NCBI RefSeq assembly: GCF_001428025.1
Contig: NZ_LMSC01000002.1
Coordinates: 93,889-157,888 of the forward strand
Length of the DNA: 64,000 bases
Direction: 5' to 3'
Source of the DNA: Phycicoccus sp. Soil748
GTDB taxonomy: Bacteria > Actinomycetota > Actinomycetes > Actinomycetales > Dermatophilaceae
The number at the start of each line of letters is the position of its first letter. Position 1 is the stretch's first letter. The notes below the pieces were generated by a model. That model worked only from the letters and a program-made list of their open reading frames with translations. It was not told the DNA's origin and ran no database searches. Both the position numbers and the translations under genes were made by a program. Of the stretch, positions 18,043 through 26,759 are shown piece by piece.

Positions 18043-19973
18043 GAGTGGCCTCCCTGGCTGGTGACGGGCTGGTCCGTGTGGGCGGAGCCGGCGTCGTCGG
18101 AGGTGGTGGCGTCGGCGGCGAGGCCCACGATCGCGTCGGCGAGCTCGACGGTCGTGAAGGGCAGGCCGCGCACCTGGGTGAACGAGTGGACGTCGACGAG
18201 GTACTTGGCGCGCAGCAGCATCGCGAGCTGGCCCATGTTCATCTCGGGGACGAGCACGCGGTCGTAGCGGCGCAGCACCTCGCCCGTGTTGGACGGGAAC
18301 GGGTTGAGGTGGCGCAGGTGCGCACGGGCGACCTTCGCGCCGGTGTTGCGCACGCTGCGTACGGCCGCCGCGATCGGGCCGTAGGTGGAGCCCCAGCCGA
18401 GCACGAGGACCGACGCCTCGCCGCTGGGGTCGTCGACCTCGAGGTCGCCGATGGTCTCGGCGACCCGCTCGACCTTGCCCGCCCGCAGCCGGGTCATGAG
18501 GTCGTGGTTGTCGGGGTCGTAGGAGATGTTGCCGGTGACGTCGGCCTTCTCGATTCCGCCGATGCGGTGCTCGAGGCCGGGGGTGCCGGGCACGGCCCAC
18601 GGGCGGGCGAGCGTGCGCTCGTCGCGCAGGTAGGGATGGAACACCGGCTCGCCCTTGTCGTCCGTGGCGTTGGGCTCGGTCGCGAGCTCCACGGTGAGGT
18701 CGGGCAGGTCGGCGACGCTGGGGACCGCCCACGGCTCGGAGCCGTTGGCGAGGTAACCGTCGGAGAGCACGAAGACGGGCGTGCGGTAGGTGGTGGCGAT
18801 GCGCACGGCCTCGAGGGCGGCGTCGAAGCAGTCGGCGGGCGACTGCGGGGCCACGATCGGGACCGGCGACTCGCCGTTGCGCCCGAACATGGCCTGCAGC
18901 AGGTCGGACTGCTCGGTCTTGGTGGGCAGGCCGGTCGACGGACCGCCGCGCTGGACGTCGACGATGACGAGCGGCAGCTCGAGGGACACGGCCAGGCCGA
19001 TCGTCTCGGACTTGAGTGCCACGCCGGGGCCGGAGGTGGTCGTCACGCCGATCCAGCCACCGAACGAGGCCCCCAGCGCCGCACCGATGCCCGCGATCTC
19101 GTCCTCGGCCTGCAGGGTCGTCACGCCGTAGCGCTTGAGCCCCGAGAGGGTGTGCAGGATGTCGGAGGCCGGGGTGATGGGGTAGGAACCCAGCAGCATC
19201 GGCCGCCCCGCGCGGTGGGCGGCGGTGACCAGGCCGTAGGCGAGCGCGGCGTTGCCGGTGATGTTGCGGTAGGTGCCGGCAGGCATCACCGCCGGGGCGA
19301 TCTCGTAGGAGACGGCGAAGTCCTCGGTCGTCTCGCCGTAGTTGAGGCCGGCGCGCAGGGCGGTGAGGTTGGCCTCGAGGATGTCGGGCTTGGAGCCGAA
19401 CTTCTTCGCCAGGAACGCCTCGGTGCCGGTGGTCGGCCGGTGGTACATCCACGACAGCAGGCCCAGCGCGAACATGTTCTTCGCGCGCTCCTTGTCCTTG
19501 CGGGACAAGGAGTCGAACGACGCCAGCGCCTCGACGGTGATCGACGTCAGGGCGACCGGGTGCACGTGCCACGACTCCAGCGACCCGTCCTCGAGCGGGT
19601 TGGTCGCGTAGCCGACCTTGCCGAGGTTGCGCTTGGTGAACTCGTCGGTGTTGGCGATGATCGTGGCGCCGCGCGGCAGGTCGCGCAGGTTGGCCTTGAG
19701 GGCGGCGGGGTTCATCGCGACGAGCACGTCGGGGGCGTCACCCGGGGTGAGCACGTCGTGGTCGGCGAAGTGCAGCTGGAAGCTCGAGACGCCCGGCAGG
19801 GTGCCTTGGGGCGCGCGGATCTCGGCCGGGAAGTTGGGCAGCGTCGACAGGTCGTTGCCGAGGGCCGCGGTCTCGGACGTGAAGCGGTCACCGGTCAGCT
19901 GCATGCCGTCGCCGGAGTCCCCGGCGAAGCGGATGACGACACGGTCCAGCTTCTCGACGGTCTTGCTGCTCAT
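18039..19973 (-). CDS. korA: 2-oxoacid:ferredoxin oxidoreductase, fused gamma-alpha subunit
   Basis: The 644-residue protein fuses the gamma domain (residues 1 to about 190, with RFAGDSGDGMQLTG at the N-terminus) to the alpha pyrimidine-binding domain. The alpha domain contains GSYPITPASDILH, QAEDEIAGIGAALGASFGG and TTTSGPG. Together with KorB it converts 2-oxoglutarate plus CoA to succinyl-CoA while reducing ferredoxin. The start ATG is supported by the gamma-domain motif lying 13 residues inside. Its position between two complex I operons makes it a candidate source of reduced ferredoxin. No ferredoxin gene is in the window. Confidence 0.93.
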   Translation of the reverse strand: MSSKTVEKLDRVVIRFAGDSGDGMQLTGDRFTSETAALGNDLSTLPNFPAEIRAPQGTLPGVSSFQLHFADHDVLTPGDAPDVLVAMNPAALKANLRDLPRGATIIANTDEFTKRNLGKVGYATNPLEDGSLESWHVHPVALTSITVEALASFDSLSRKDKERAKNMFALGLLSWMYHRPTTGTEAFLAKKFGSKPDILEANLTALRAGLNYGETTEDFAVSYEIAPAVMPAGTYRNITGNAALAYGLVTAAHRAGRPMLLGSYPITPASDILHTLSGLKRYGVTTLQAEDEIAGIGAALGASFGGWIGVTTTSGPGVALKSETIGLAVSLELPLVIVDVQRGGPSTGLPTKTEQSDLLQAMFGRNGESPVPIVAPQSPADCFDAALEAVRIATTYRTPVFVLSDGYLANGSEPWAVPSVADLPDLTVELATEPNATDDKGEPVFHPYLRDERTLARPWAVPGTPGLEHRIGGIEKADVTGNISYDPDNHDLMTRLRAGKVERVAETIGDLEVDDPSGEASVLVLGWGSTYGPIAAAVRSVRNTGAKVARAHLRHLNPFPSNTGEVLRRYDRVLVPEMNMGQLAMLLRAKYLVDVHSFTQVRGLPFTTVELADAIVGLAADATTSDDAGSAHTDQPVTSQGGHS

Positions 19974-20073
19974 GCGGTCCTGACGGTCGTGGACGAACAG
20001 TTCTCGGGGCTGTCGTCCGGGTCGTCCGGAGCCGCGCGGCGCACGGACGGCGCCTGGCGCAGCCTGCCCATCC

Positions 20074-20101
20074 ATCGTACGTCGGTGCAGGTCAGGGCAA
20101 A
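20074..20101 (-). promoter_or_regulatory. korA: possible korA promoter (TTTGCC-N16-TACGAT)
   Basis: On the minus strand, TTTGCC is followed after 16 bases by TACGAT, about 95 bases before the korA ATG. The -10 fits the actinobacterial TAnnnT pattern well. The -35 is weak, so this is tentative. Confidence 0.35.
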
Positions 20102-20178
20102 TGGGCCACCCTGCTTTTGAGACACCCAACACCACGTTATGGATCGGCAGGCCGCGCCGACCTGACCGGTGACTGCGG

Positions 20179-20427
20179 TCAGGCGGTGACGGTGATCTCG
20201 TGGATCTCGTCGTAGGGGTGCCCGGCCCGCTCGTGGATGCGCTGGATGGCCTCCTTGCTCGGCCCCTCCGAGAGGCAGAAGACGTGGCCCGTCTCGGGGT
20301 CGGCCCACGCGTGGGTGAACTCGACCGACTCCTCACCCTGGATCGCGAGGTCCGCCTGGTGCGCCTCGTGCAGGGCCTGCGCCGTGACCCCCGGCATGTT
20401 GGTGTGGACGTCCATGAACTGGGCCAT
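20179..20427 (-). CDS. SCO4226-family nickel-binding protein (DUF4242)
   Basis: The 82-residue protein begins MAQFMDVHTNMPGVT and continues with HADLAIQ-like and HAWADPETGHVFCLSEGPS segments characteristic of the small DUF4242 ferredoxin-like-fold family. The Streptomyces coelicolor member SCO4226 binds nickel. The ATG at 20427 has an AAGGGAG ribosome-binding site upstream; an in-frame ATG further 5' would add 13 unconserved residues. Its function beyond metal binding is unknown. Confidence 0.82.
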   Translation of the reverse strand: MAQFMDVHTNMPGVTAQALHEAHQADLAIQGEESVEFTHAWADPETGHVFCLSEGPSKEAIQRIHERAGHPYDEIHEITVTA

Positions 20428-20512
20428 GGGGGTGCTCCCTTCGCTGGGGGGTGGTGGTCTCGCCACGCTACGCCGCAGCCCCCGGCGCTTCCTCCGTCAA
20501 AAAGGTGGCGGA

Positions 20513-20518
20513 TAGCGT
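20513..20518 (+). promoter_or_regulatory. leaderless -10 element TAGCGT
   Basis: TAGCGT ends 6 bases before the GTG of the hydrolase-like gene, with no ribosome-binding site between. Confidence 0.45.
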
Positions 20519-20524
20519 GCCGGG

Positions 20525-21046
20525 GTGGCCACTGACGTCCTCGTCCTGCCGAGCCCGCTCCTCGGGCCGGCGGTGTACGACCCGCTCGCAGCGGCGCTCA
20601 CCGACCGTGGCGCGCCCGCCCGCGTCGCGCACCTGCCCAGCGGTCGCTGGGCCCCGCTCGAGGTCCTGGCCCCGTTCGTCGAGCAGGCGCGCGAGCACCG
20701 GCCCTCGGCGCTCCTCGCCCACAGCAACGCCGGGTACCTCGTGCCGGCCCTGCGTGCGCGGGCGCCGGTGGACGTCGTCGTGTTCGTCGACGCCGCGCTC
20801 CCGCTCGTCCCCGGGGCGACGACCCTGCTCGCGCCGCCGGGGTTCGCTGCCTTCGTGGCGGACCTCCCGCAAGAGGACGGTGTGCTGCCCCCGTGGCGCG
20901 CTGGTGGGACCCGGCCGACATCGCCGGTCTCTTCCCCTCGCCGGACTGGCTGGCACGGGTCACCGAGGAGGCGCCTCGGTTGGCCCCGTCGTACTTCACC
21001 ACCCCCGTCGAGGTGCCGCCGCGCGGGCCTGGGCAGTCCTGCCTAG
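20525..21046 (+). pseudogene. alpha/beta hydrolase-like gene, frameshifted and truncated
   Basis: From the GTG at 20525 the frame reads as the first half of a small alpha/beta-hydrolase-like protein (LLAHSNAGYLVPAL is the nucleophile-elbow-like segment) up to GVLPPW near 20895. The same protein then clearly continues in another frame as RWWDPADIAGLFPSPDWLARV and on to EVPPR near 21023. Adding one base at about 20895 would join the two halves. After EVPPR no frame carries the C-terminal part expected of this family. The original frame stops at 21046, inside the -10 of the next gene. This is either a decayed gene or a sequencing deletion plus real truncation. Confidence 0.55.
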
Positions 21047-21049
21047 GGT
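21044..21049 (+). promoter_or_regulatory. leaderless -10 element TAGGGT
   Basis: TAGGGT lies exactly 7 bases before the ATG of the DUF2087 gene. Its TAG is also the stop codon of the preceding broken hydrolase frame. Confidence 0.6.
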
Positions 21050-21056
21050 GCTGGTC

Positions 21057-21358
21057 ATGGACCGACCAGCCCTGCAGGACGCCCTCAAGGACCGCGACGC
21101 CGTGCTGCGCGCGTTCGTGCGCAGCGACGGGAGCCTCGCGTCGATCCCGACCCGGATCGGCAAGCGGCTCGTCGTGCTCGACCTCATCGCCCAGGAGTTC
21201 GCGGGGGGGAGGTCTACGAGGAGACCGAGGTCAACGCCCGGCTGCGGAAGTTCCACGACGACGTGGCGGCGCTGCGGCGCTACCTCGTCGAGGAGGGCTT
21301 CATGGACCGGCGCGACGGGCGGTACTGGCCTGCCGGCGGGACCGTCGACGGCATCTGA
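21057..21358 (+). pseudogene. DUF2087 protein interrupted by a frameshift in a run of seven G
   Basis: The N-terminal half (MDRPALQD to VLDLIAQEFAGG) and C-terminal half (VYEETEVNARLRKFHDDV to WPAGGTVDGI, stop at 21356) both match the DUF2087 domain, which is about 90-100 residues long, but they lie in different frames. The break is at a G7 tract at 21203-21209. With eight G the whole protein would read through as about 100 residues. DUF2087 often forms the C-terminal part of ArsR/MarR-like regulators or stands alone, and its role is unknown. A homopolymer read error is as likely as a real lesion. Confidence 0.72.
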
Positions 21359-21412
21359 CCGACCTGCGGGCAACCGCGTGCCGGCGGACGCGGCGGCTGC
21401 CACACTCGGCGC

Positions 21413-22435
21413 ATGCTGCGGCTCGAGGACCACTGGGTCTGGGACTCCTGGATCGCCGACGACGGCGACCTCTACCACCTGTTCTTCCTGCAGGCTCTCC
21501 GGTCGCTGGTCGACCCGGGCAAGCGGCACACGGCGGCGACCGTGGGGCATGCGACGTCGCCCGACCTGGTGACGTGGGACTACCTGGGGGAGTGCTTCGG
21601 GCCGGCCCGGACCGGGTTCGACGACCTCGCGATCTGGACCGGCTCGGTCGTGCGCGACGGCGACCGGTGGCGGATGTTCTACACCGCGGTCTCGACGGCG
21701 GGCCACCACGTCTACGACCAGCGCGTCGGGTCCGCCGTGTCCGACGACCTGCACCACTGGGAGCGGGTGTCGACCGAGCCGGCGGTGCGCGTCGACGGCC
21801 GCTGGTACAAGAACCTCGCCAACACCCCCGCACCGACCCAGGGCCCGGACCTCGAGGGCTCGAGCGAGACGTGGCGCGACCCGCTGGTCTTCCCCGACGC
21901 CGCGGGTGACGGCTGGCACCTGCTGCTGTCGGCCCGTGCGCGCGAGGCGGCCCGCAACGACGACGGCGTCGTCGCCCACGCCACCAGCCCCGACCTCGAG
22001 CACTGGGCCCTGGCCGCGCCGCTGTGCGAGCCGGGCGCCGGGTTCGGGCAGCTCGAGGTGCTGCAGGACAAGCAGGTCGACGGGCGCTGGGTGCTCGTGT
22101 TCACCTGCCACCCCCAGGAGATGACGCCCGAGCGCATCGCCCGCACCGGGGAGTACTGCACGTGGTCGGTGCCGGGCCCGGGTCCGCTCGGCCCGTGGGA
22201 CGTCGACGCCGCCCGTCCCTTCGTGGCCGAGCCCGACCTGTTCGCGGCGCCCCTGGTGCAGCGGCGTGACGGGTCGTGGGCGATGGTCGGGTTCCGCAAC
22301 GTGGAGCCGAAGGGCCTGGACGGGTTCGCGATCATCGACCCGGTCCCGGTCACCCTCGATGCCGACGGGTACCTCGTGGCGGCCGCCGGCTACGACCCCG
22401 GCCCGGTGGCCTACCCACCCCTCGCGACCGGGTAA
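21413..22435 (+). CDS. glycoside hydrolase clan GH-J/GH43-like five-bladed propeller protein
   Basis: The 340-residue protein looks like an intracellular member of the GH32/GH43/GH68 beta-propeller group. It has an early acidic segment (WDSWIADDGDLYHLFFLQ), a WTGSVV blade, ETWRDPLVF (an RDP-type motif) and FGQLEVLQ (a position that holds the acid/base glutamate in clan GH-J). There is no signal peptide. The classical NDPN motif is replaced by DSWIAD, so the substrate (fructoside, arabinoside or other) cannot be told. No sugar transporter is nearby. A weak -10-like CACACT is 6 bases before the ATG. Confidence 0.75.
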   Translation: MLRLEDHWVWDSWIADDGDLYHLFFLQALRSLVDPGKRHTAATVGHATSPDLVTWDYLGECFGPARTGFDDLAIWTGSVVRDGDRWRMFYTAVSTAGHHVYDQRVGSAVSDDLHHWERVSTEPAVRVDGRWYKNLANTPAPTQGPDLEGSSETWRDPLVFPDAAGDGWHLLLSARAREAARNDDGVVAHATSPDLEHWALAAPLCEPGAGFGQLEVLQDKQVDGRWVLVFTCHPQEMTPERIARTGEYCTWSVPGPGPLGPWDVDAARPFVAEPDLFAAPLVQRRDGSWAMVGFRNVEPKGLDGFAIIDPVPVTLDADGYLVAAAGYDPGPVAYPPLATG

Positions 22436-22464
22436 ACGGGAGGCGGCGCAGCAGGGTCGGCGCC

Positions 22465-22470
22465 TAGGGT
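22465..22470 (+). promoter_or_regulatory. leaderless -10 element TAGGGT
   Basis: TAGGGT is exactly 7 bases upstream of the ATG of the GNAT gene, and no ribosome-binding site is seen between. Confidence 0.62.
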
Positions 22471-22477
22471 CGCGGGC

Positions 22478-23017
22478 ATGATCGTCCGCCGCGAGCTGCC
22501 CACCGATGCCGACGCCGTACGGGCGGTGCACCTCGCGGCCTTTGCCAAGGCGGCCACCGACGAGGCGCCGGCTCGCGAGGGCACCCTCGAGGCGGACCTC
22601 GTCGACGAGCTGCGCGCCGACGGCGACCTCGTGCCCGAGTGCTGCCTGGTGGTCGAGGTCGACGGCGTCGTCGCCGGTCACGTCGCCATCAGCCGCGCCA
22701 CCGTCGGGGGTGAGCCCGGGCTCGTCGCCCTCGGGCCGGTCGGCGTCCTCCCCGAGGCCCAGCGCTGCGGGATCGGGTCGGCCCTGGTGCATGCCGCCCT
22801 CGCCGCCGCCGACGCGCTCGGCGCACGGGGGGTCGTCCTGCTCGGGCACCCCACGTACTACCCGCGGTTCGGGTTCGGGCCGGCCGTCGAGCACGGGATC
22901 ACGCCACCGCAGGACTGGGGCCCGCAGTACTTCATGCTGCGCCGCCTGCACGCGTGGGGCGACGGCATGAGTGGCCCGTTCCGCTACGCCCCGGCCTTCG
23001 AGCGCCTCGACGACTAG
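22478..23017 (+). CDS. GNAT family N-acetyltransferase
   Basis: The 179-residue protein has the GNAT fold: the beta4 strand GLVALGPVGVLPEAQRCGIGSALVHAAL holds the acetyl-CoA pyrophosphate loop (Q/R-x-x-G-I-G), followed by GVVLLGHPTYYPRFGF. This arrangement matches the YhbS-like subgroup. The acceptor is unknown. It runs head-on into the DinB-like gene, and the two stop codons share the palindrome CTAG. Confidence 0.88.
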   Translation: MIVRRELPTDADAVRAVHLAAFAKAATDEAPAREGTLEADLVDELRADGDLVPECCLVVEVDGVVAGHVAISRATVGGEPGLVALGPVGVLPEAQRCGIGSALVHAALAAADALGARGVVLLGHPTYYPRFGFGPAVEHGITPPQDWGPQYFMLRRLHAWGDGMSGPFRYAPAFERLDD

Positions 23018-23517
23018 TCGCCGGTGCGACCGTCGGCGAGCTCGCGCAGGAGGTCGAGGTGGCCGTTGTGCCGGGCGTTCTCCTCGATGAGGTGCAGCAG
23101 CACCCAGCGCAGGGTGGGCCGCTCGCCGCTGCGGAACGGCGTCGCCGAACGGTCGTCGAGGTCGAGCCCGGCGACGATGGCGTCGGTGCGCGCGGCCTGC
23201 GCCGCATACTCCTCGAGCGTCTGGGCGATCGGCACCTCGGCGCCGACGCTGAACTCCTTGTCCGGCTCCGTGGCCGTCCACGGCCCGAGGTCGGGGCCGC
23301 CGACGAACCGGTTCTCGACCCACGAGTGCTCGACCCAGCGCAGGTGGTTGAGCACCCCGCCGATGCTCATCAGCGGCGAACCCGGCAGGGGCGCGGCGCC
23401 GACGTGGTGGGCCGCGAGGTCACGGCACTTCCCGGCGGCGACGTCGCGGGTGTACTGCAACATCGTGAGCAGGGTGGTGCGCTCGTCCCAGGTGGGCGGG
23501 GTGTCATCCGGTGTCAT
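23014..23517 (-). CDS. DinB family protein (DUF664)
   Basis: The 167-residue protein has a DinB/DUF664 four-helix bundle with likely metal-binding histidines in VLNHLRWVEHSWVENR and in LLHLIEENARHNGHLDLLREL. Its C-terminal segment closely resembles that of the protein at 15482. The ATG at 23517 gives the usual length. A longer frame upstream would overlap the LON-domain gene and is not used. The stop overlaps the convergent GNAT stop by 4 bases. Confidence 0.85.
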   Translation of the reverse strand: MTPDDTPPTWDERTTLLTMLQYTRDVAAGKCRDLAAHHVGAAPLPGSPLMSIGGVLNHLRWVEHSWVENRFVGGPDLGPWTATEPDKEFSVGAEVPIAQTLEEYAAQAARTDAIVAGLDLDDRSATPFRSGERPTLRWVLLHLIEENARHNGHLDLLRELADGRTGD

Positions 23518-23558
23518 GGGCCTGACCCTGTCGCACACCGCGCGCCGGGCGCCACCGG

Positions 23559-24206
23559 TTAGTTGAGGTTGTAGGGTCGCTCCGGTGGCGGTGGCACGAG
23601 CCCCATGGTGCTGGCCAGGCCCAGCTCCCGCCGGACGAGGTGCAGCGCGAGCCGCAGCCGGGTCTCGGTGTCGGCCGCCGCCAGCAGCCGCTGCCGGTCG
23701 CCGAGGTCGAGGCCCACCGCGCCACCGACCTCGTAGGACAGCGCGACCGGGTCGCCCGGCCACTGCGGCTCCTTCGCGCCGACCGTCGTGGCGTAGGTGT
23801 GCAGCACCCGCCGGAGGCGCTCGGCCAGGTCGGCCACCTGCCGCTCGTCTCCGGTGCGCTCCTCGAGGACGGTCACCTCCCCGGTGGCGTACGCGGTGCC
23901 GGTGCCCGCCTCGAGCGTGTCGAGGTGGAAGCGCCGCACCCCGGTGGAGACCACGAGGTAGCGGCCGTCGCCGAGCGACGCCGCCTGGTCGACCAGGGCG
24001 AGGCAGCCGACCTCGTGCAGGTCGTGGACCGAGCCGGCGCCGACCTCGTGGCCCTGCCGGATGGCGACCACCCCGAACTCGGGGACGTCCATCGCGTTGA
24101 GCAGGTCGCTGAGCAGCACGATGTAGCGCGGCTCGAAGACCTGCAGCGGCAGGGTCGCGCCGGGGACGAGGACGGTGCCGAGGGGGAAGAGCGGGACCCG
24201 CGCCAT
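23559..24206 (-). CDS. LON peptidase substrate-binding domain protein
   Basis: The 215-residue protein starts MARVPLFPLGTVLVPGATLPLQVFEPRY, the typical opening of the stand-alone Lon N-terminal (PUA-like) domain, and ends with an alpha-helical bundle. It lacks the AAA and protease domains of Lon. Function is unknown; in this family it is thought to bind protein substrates. A minus-strand TACCGT sits 6 bases upstream of the ATG. The GGAGGA between them abuts the start and is too close to act as a Shine-Dalgarno site. Confidence 0.85.
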   Translation of the reverse strand: MARVPLFPLGTVLVPGATLPLQVFEPRYIVLLSDLLNAMDVPEFGVVAIRQGHEVGAGSVHDLHEVGCLALVDQAASLGDGRYLVVSTGVRRFHLDTLEAGTGTAYATGEVTVLEERTGDERQVADLAERLRRVLHTYATTVGAKEPQWPGDPVALSYEVGGAVGLDLGDRQRLLAAADTETRLRLALHLVRRELGLASTMGLVPPPPERPYNLN

Positions 24207-24212
24207 TCCTCC

Positions 24213-24218
24213 ACGGTA
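24213..24218 (-). promoter_or_regulatory. leaderless -10 element TACCGT
   Basis: Minus-strand TACCGT ends 6 bases before the ATG at 24206, so a leaderless or near-leaderless transcript is likely. Confidence 0.45.
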
Positions 24219-24298
24219 GGCCCGTGCGGCCGGCACCGACAGCCGGCGACAGTCGGCGGCACCCACTGCGGTGGAGCCCGTCGCTGGGGACCTCCGAC

Positions 24299-24304
24299 TA
24301 GGCT
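24299..24304 (+). promoter_or_regulatory. leaderless -10 element TAGGCT for the second nuo operon
   Basis: TAGGCT lies exactly 7 bases before the GTG of the second nuoA. It is the only promoter-like signal in front of the ten-gene run, so the partial complex I operon appears to have its own leaderless promoter, separate from the first nuo operon. Confidence 0.58.
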
Positions 24305-24311
24305 GCGAACC

Positions 24312-24671
24312 GTGTCGCCCTACGTCGTCGTCGCCGCAGTGGTCGTGGTCGGCCTGCTGCTGTTCGTCGCCGCCATGGGCGCCCGCCGGCTGCTCGCCCC
24401 GAGCGCCCCGACGCGGGCCAAGCTCACGACGTACGAGTCGGGTGTCGACCCCGTCGGACAGGGCTGGGCGCAGACCCAGGTCCGCTACTTCGTCTACGCG
24501 TTCCTCTACGTCATCTTCGCCGTCGACGCGGTCTACCTGTTCCCGTGGGCGCTGGTCGTGCGCTCCTCCGACCTCGGTGCGGCGTCGCTGGTGGAGATCG
24601 GCGTGTTCATCGGCGTGCTGCTCGTCGGCCTGGTGCACGCGGCCCGGCGCGGCCTGCTGAGGTGGGTCTGA
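24312..24671 (+). CDS. nuoA: NADH-quinone oxidoreductase subunit A, second copy
   Basis: NuoA is a 119-residue, three-helix subunit next to the quinone tunnel. The family segments [42 protein letters not shown] are present, including the YESG loop and the acidic residue in helix 2. It begins the second, partial complex I operon. The GTG start is leaderless, and the stop overlaps the nuoB ATG by one base (TGATG). The nuoA of the first operon must lie outside the window. Confidence 0.93.
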   Translation: MSPYVVVAAVVVVGLLLFVAAMGARRLLAPSAPTRAKLTTYESGVDPVGQGWAQTQVRYFVYAFLYVIFAVDAVYLFPWALVVRSSDLGAASLVEIGVFIGVLLVGLVHAARRGLLRWV

Positions 24672-25270
24672 TGGCGCCGGTCGACCTGCCGCTGCCGCGC
24701 GTCGGACCTGCGACCGACTTGGCACCGCAACCGATCCGGGTGGTCCTCAACTGGGGGAGGCGCTACTCGCTGTGGGTGTTCAACTTCGGGCTCGCCTGCT
24801 GTGCGATCGAGTTCATCGCCGCGTCGATGGCGCGGCACGACTTCATCCGCCTCGGCGTCATCCCGTTCGCGCCCGGACCGCGTCAGGCCGACCTCATGGT
24901 CGTCTCGGGCACCGTGACGGACAAGATGGCGCCGGCCGTGCGCCGTCTCTACGACCAGATGCCGGAGCCGAAGTACGTCATCTCGTTCGGCGCCTGCTCC
25001 AACTCCGGTGGCCCCTACTGGGACTCCTACAGCGTCACCAAGGGCGTCGACACGATCATCCCCGTCGACGTCTACGTGCCCGGCTGCCCGCCGCGCCCCG
25101 AGTCGCTCCTCCAAGGCATCCTCAAGCTGCAGGAGAAGATCGCCGCAGAGACGTTGAGCACCAAGGGGATCCGCGGCAAGTACGCAGCGCACCGCACGGC
25201 CTCCGCGGGTGAGGTCACCCGCGGGCTGGTCAAGCCGCCCCAGGGTCCGGCCACCGGGGGACGCTCGTGA
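24671..25270 (+). CDS. nuoB: NADH-quinone oxidoreductase subunit B, second copy
   Basis: NuoB carries cluster N2, the last iron-sulfur centre before quinone. All four cysteine ligands are visible: the adjacent pair in LACCAIEF, one in GACSNSGG and one in PGCPPRPE. The 199-residue protein is of normal length with a short positively charged tail, so electron delivery to quinone should be possible if a NuoD partner is supplied. It starts with ATG in a TGATG overlap with nuoA. Confidence 0.94.
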   Translation: MAPVDLPLPRVGPATDLAPQPIRVVLNWGRRYSLWVFNFGLACCAIEFIAASMARHDFIRLGVIPFAPGPRQADLMVVSGTVTDKMAPAVRRLYDQMPEPKYVISFGACSNSGGPYWDSYSVTKGVDTIIPVDVYVPGCPPRPESLLQGILKLQEKIAAETLSTKGIRGKYAAHRTASAGEVTRGLVKPPQGPATGGRS

Positions 25271-25797
25271 GCGACGCCGTACCCGTGCAGCGCCGCGAGG
25301 TGGAGCCGCGGGAGTGGGTGGCCGCCGCGGAGGCCGCCAGGGCAGAGGGCTTCACCTTCTTCGACTGGCTCACGGCGGTCGACCAGGCCGACGCGACAGA
25401 CGTCCCGGGCCTCGACGTGGTCTGCCACCTGCTCGACCCCTCGACGCCGACGGCGTTGCGGCGGCTGATGATCCGCACCCGCGTGCCCGACGGTGCCGTG
25501 CTCGACAGCATCACCGGGGTCTTCCGCGGGGCGGCGTGGCACGAGCGCGAGACGCACGAGATGTTCGGGCTCGCGTTCGACGGCTTCGACGACGGCACCG
25601 GGCGGGGGCTGCGCCCGCTGCTGCTGCCCGACGGCTTCGAGGGCACGCCGCTGCGCAAGTCGTTCGTCCTGGCGGCCCGTGCGTCCAAGCAGTGGCCGGG
25701 CGCCAAGGAGCCGGGGGAGAGCGAGCACAGCAAGCCGACCGGCCGGCGTCGGGTCTCGGCGCCAGGTGTGCCCGACCCCGAGTGGGGCCCGCGGTGA
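25267..25797 (+). CDS. nuoC: NADH-quinone oxidoreductase subunit C, second copy
   Basis: NuoC is the 30-kDa scaffold subunit. The 176-residue protein has the family signature [14 protein letters not shown] and the following [20 protein letters not shown]. The C-terminal 45 residues are hydrophilic. In most operons nuoD follows nuoC, or the two are fused. Here the nuoC stop overlaps the nuoH GTG by 4 bases, so nuoD is absent without any remnant. The GTG start overlaps the nuoB stop. Confidence 0.9.
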   Translation: MSDAVPVQRREVEPREWVAAAEAARAEGFTFFDWLTAVDQADATDVPGLDVVCHLLDPSTPTALRRLMIRTRVPDGAVLDSITGVFRGAAWHERETHEMFGLAFDGFDDGTGRGLRPLLLPDGFEGTPLRKSFVLAARASKQWPGAKEPGESEHSKPTGRRRVSAPGVPDPEWGPR

Positions 25798-26759
25798 CCG
25801 GCGCCGACGCCCTCGAGGTCGTCGTCCGCGCGGTGGCCGTCCTCGCTGCCTTCCTCGTGCTGCCGCTGCTCGTGGGCCAGACCGAGCACAAGGTCATGGC
25901 CCACATGCAGGGACGGCTCGGGCCCATGTATGCCGGTGGCTTCCACGGCTGGGCGCAGCTCGTCGCCGACGGGGTCAAGTTCGTGCAGAAGGAGGACATC
26001 ACCCCGGCGGCCGCCGACAAGGGTGTCTTCCGGTTCGCGCCCGCCGTCGCCCTCGTGCCCTACCTCGTCGCGATGGCGGTCATCCCGCTGTCGCCGGACG
26101 TGGTGGCGGCCGACGCCCCGGCCGGCGCCGTCTTCGTCCTCGCGGTGACGGCCGTCGGCATCCTCGGCACTCTGATGGCCGGGTGGGCCAGCGCCAACAA
26201 GTACTCGCTGCTCGGTGCCATGCGTGCTGCCGCCCAGCTGCTGTCCTACGAGCTGCCGATGGTCCTCGCCGTCGCATCGGTGTGCCTGGCCGCCGGGACG
26301 CTGTCGCTCACCGGCATCGCCCACGCCTGGTCGCCGTGGTGGCTGCTGTGGCAGCTGCCGGGAGCCGTGGTGTTCCTCGTGTCCGCCGTCGCCGAGCTGC
26401 AGCGCCCGCCGTTCGACATGCCCGTCGCAGACTCCGAGATCGTGTTCGGCGCCTACACCGAGTACACCGGGCTGCGGTTCGCGTTCTTCCTGCTCAGCGA
26501 GTACGCCGGGATCGTCGTGATGTCACTGCTGTTCACCGTGCTGTACCTCGGCGGGTGGCAGGGCCCGTTGAGCGACCAGCTCGGCTGGCTCTGGACGGTG
26601 CTCAAGGGGTTCTGCATCGCCGTTGTCGTCATCTGGCTGAGGGTCGCGTGGCCGCGGCTGCGCGAGGACCAGCTCCAGCGCCTCGCCTGGCTCGTCCTCG
26701 TGCCGCTCGCCCTCGCACAGCTGGCCCTCACCGGCGTCTGGGTGGTGCTGACCGCATGA
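25794..26759 (+). CDS. nuoH: NADH-quinone oxidoreductase subunit H, second copy
   Basis: The 321-residue NuoH paralogue keeps the family landmarks [24 protein letters not shown] and [25 protein letters not shown], including the acidic loop residues near the quinone channel. It is about 150 residues shorter than the first copy, mostly at the C-terminus, and is close to the size of proteobacterial NuoH. The N-terminal EHKVMAHMQ replaces ERRVIGRMQ. The GTG start overlaps nuoC, and the stop overlaps the nuoI ATG. Confidence 0.93.
   Translation: MTGADALEVVVRAVAVLAAFLVLPLLVGQTEHKVMAHMQGRLGPMYAGGFHGWAQLVADGVKFVQKEDITPAAADKGVFRFAPAVALVPYLVAMAVIPLSPDVVAADAPAGAVFVLAVTAVGILGTLMAGWASANKYSLLGAMRAAAQLLSYELPMVLAVASVCLAAGTLSLTGIAHAWSPWWLLWQLPGAVVFLVSAVAELQRPPFDMPVADSEIVFGAYTEYTGLRFAFFLLSEYAGIVVMSLLFTVLYLGGWQGPLSDQLGWLWTVLKGFCIAVVVIWLRVAWPRLREDQLQRLAWLVLVPLALAQLALTGVWVVLTA

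Noticed and set aside
20893-21909. 338-codon plus-strand frame read as one gene
   Set aside because: Only its first 45 codons look like protein (the second half of the hydrolase); the rest is a shadow across the DUF2087 and glycosidase-like genes.
23520-23763. 5' extension of the minus-strand DinB-like gene
   Set aside because: It would run through the LON-domain gene with Arg/Gly-rich shadow sequence; the ATG at 23517 gives the normal DinB length.
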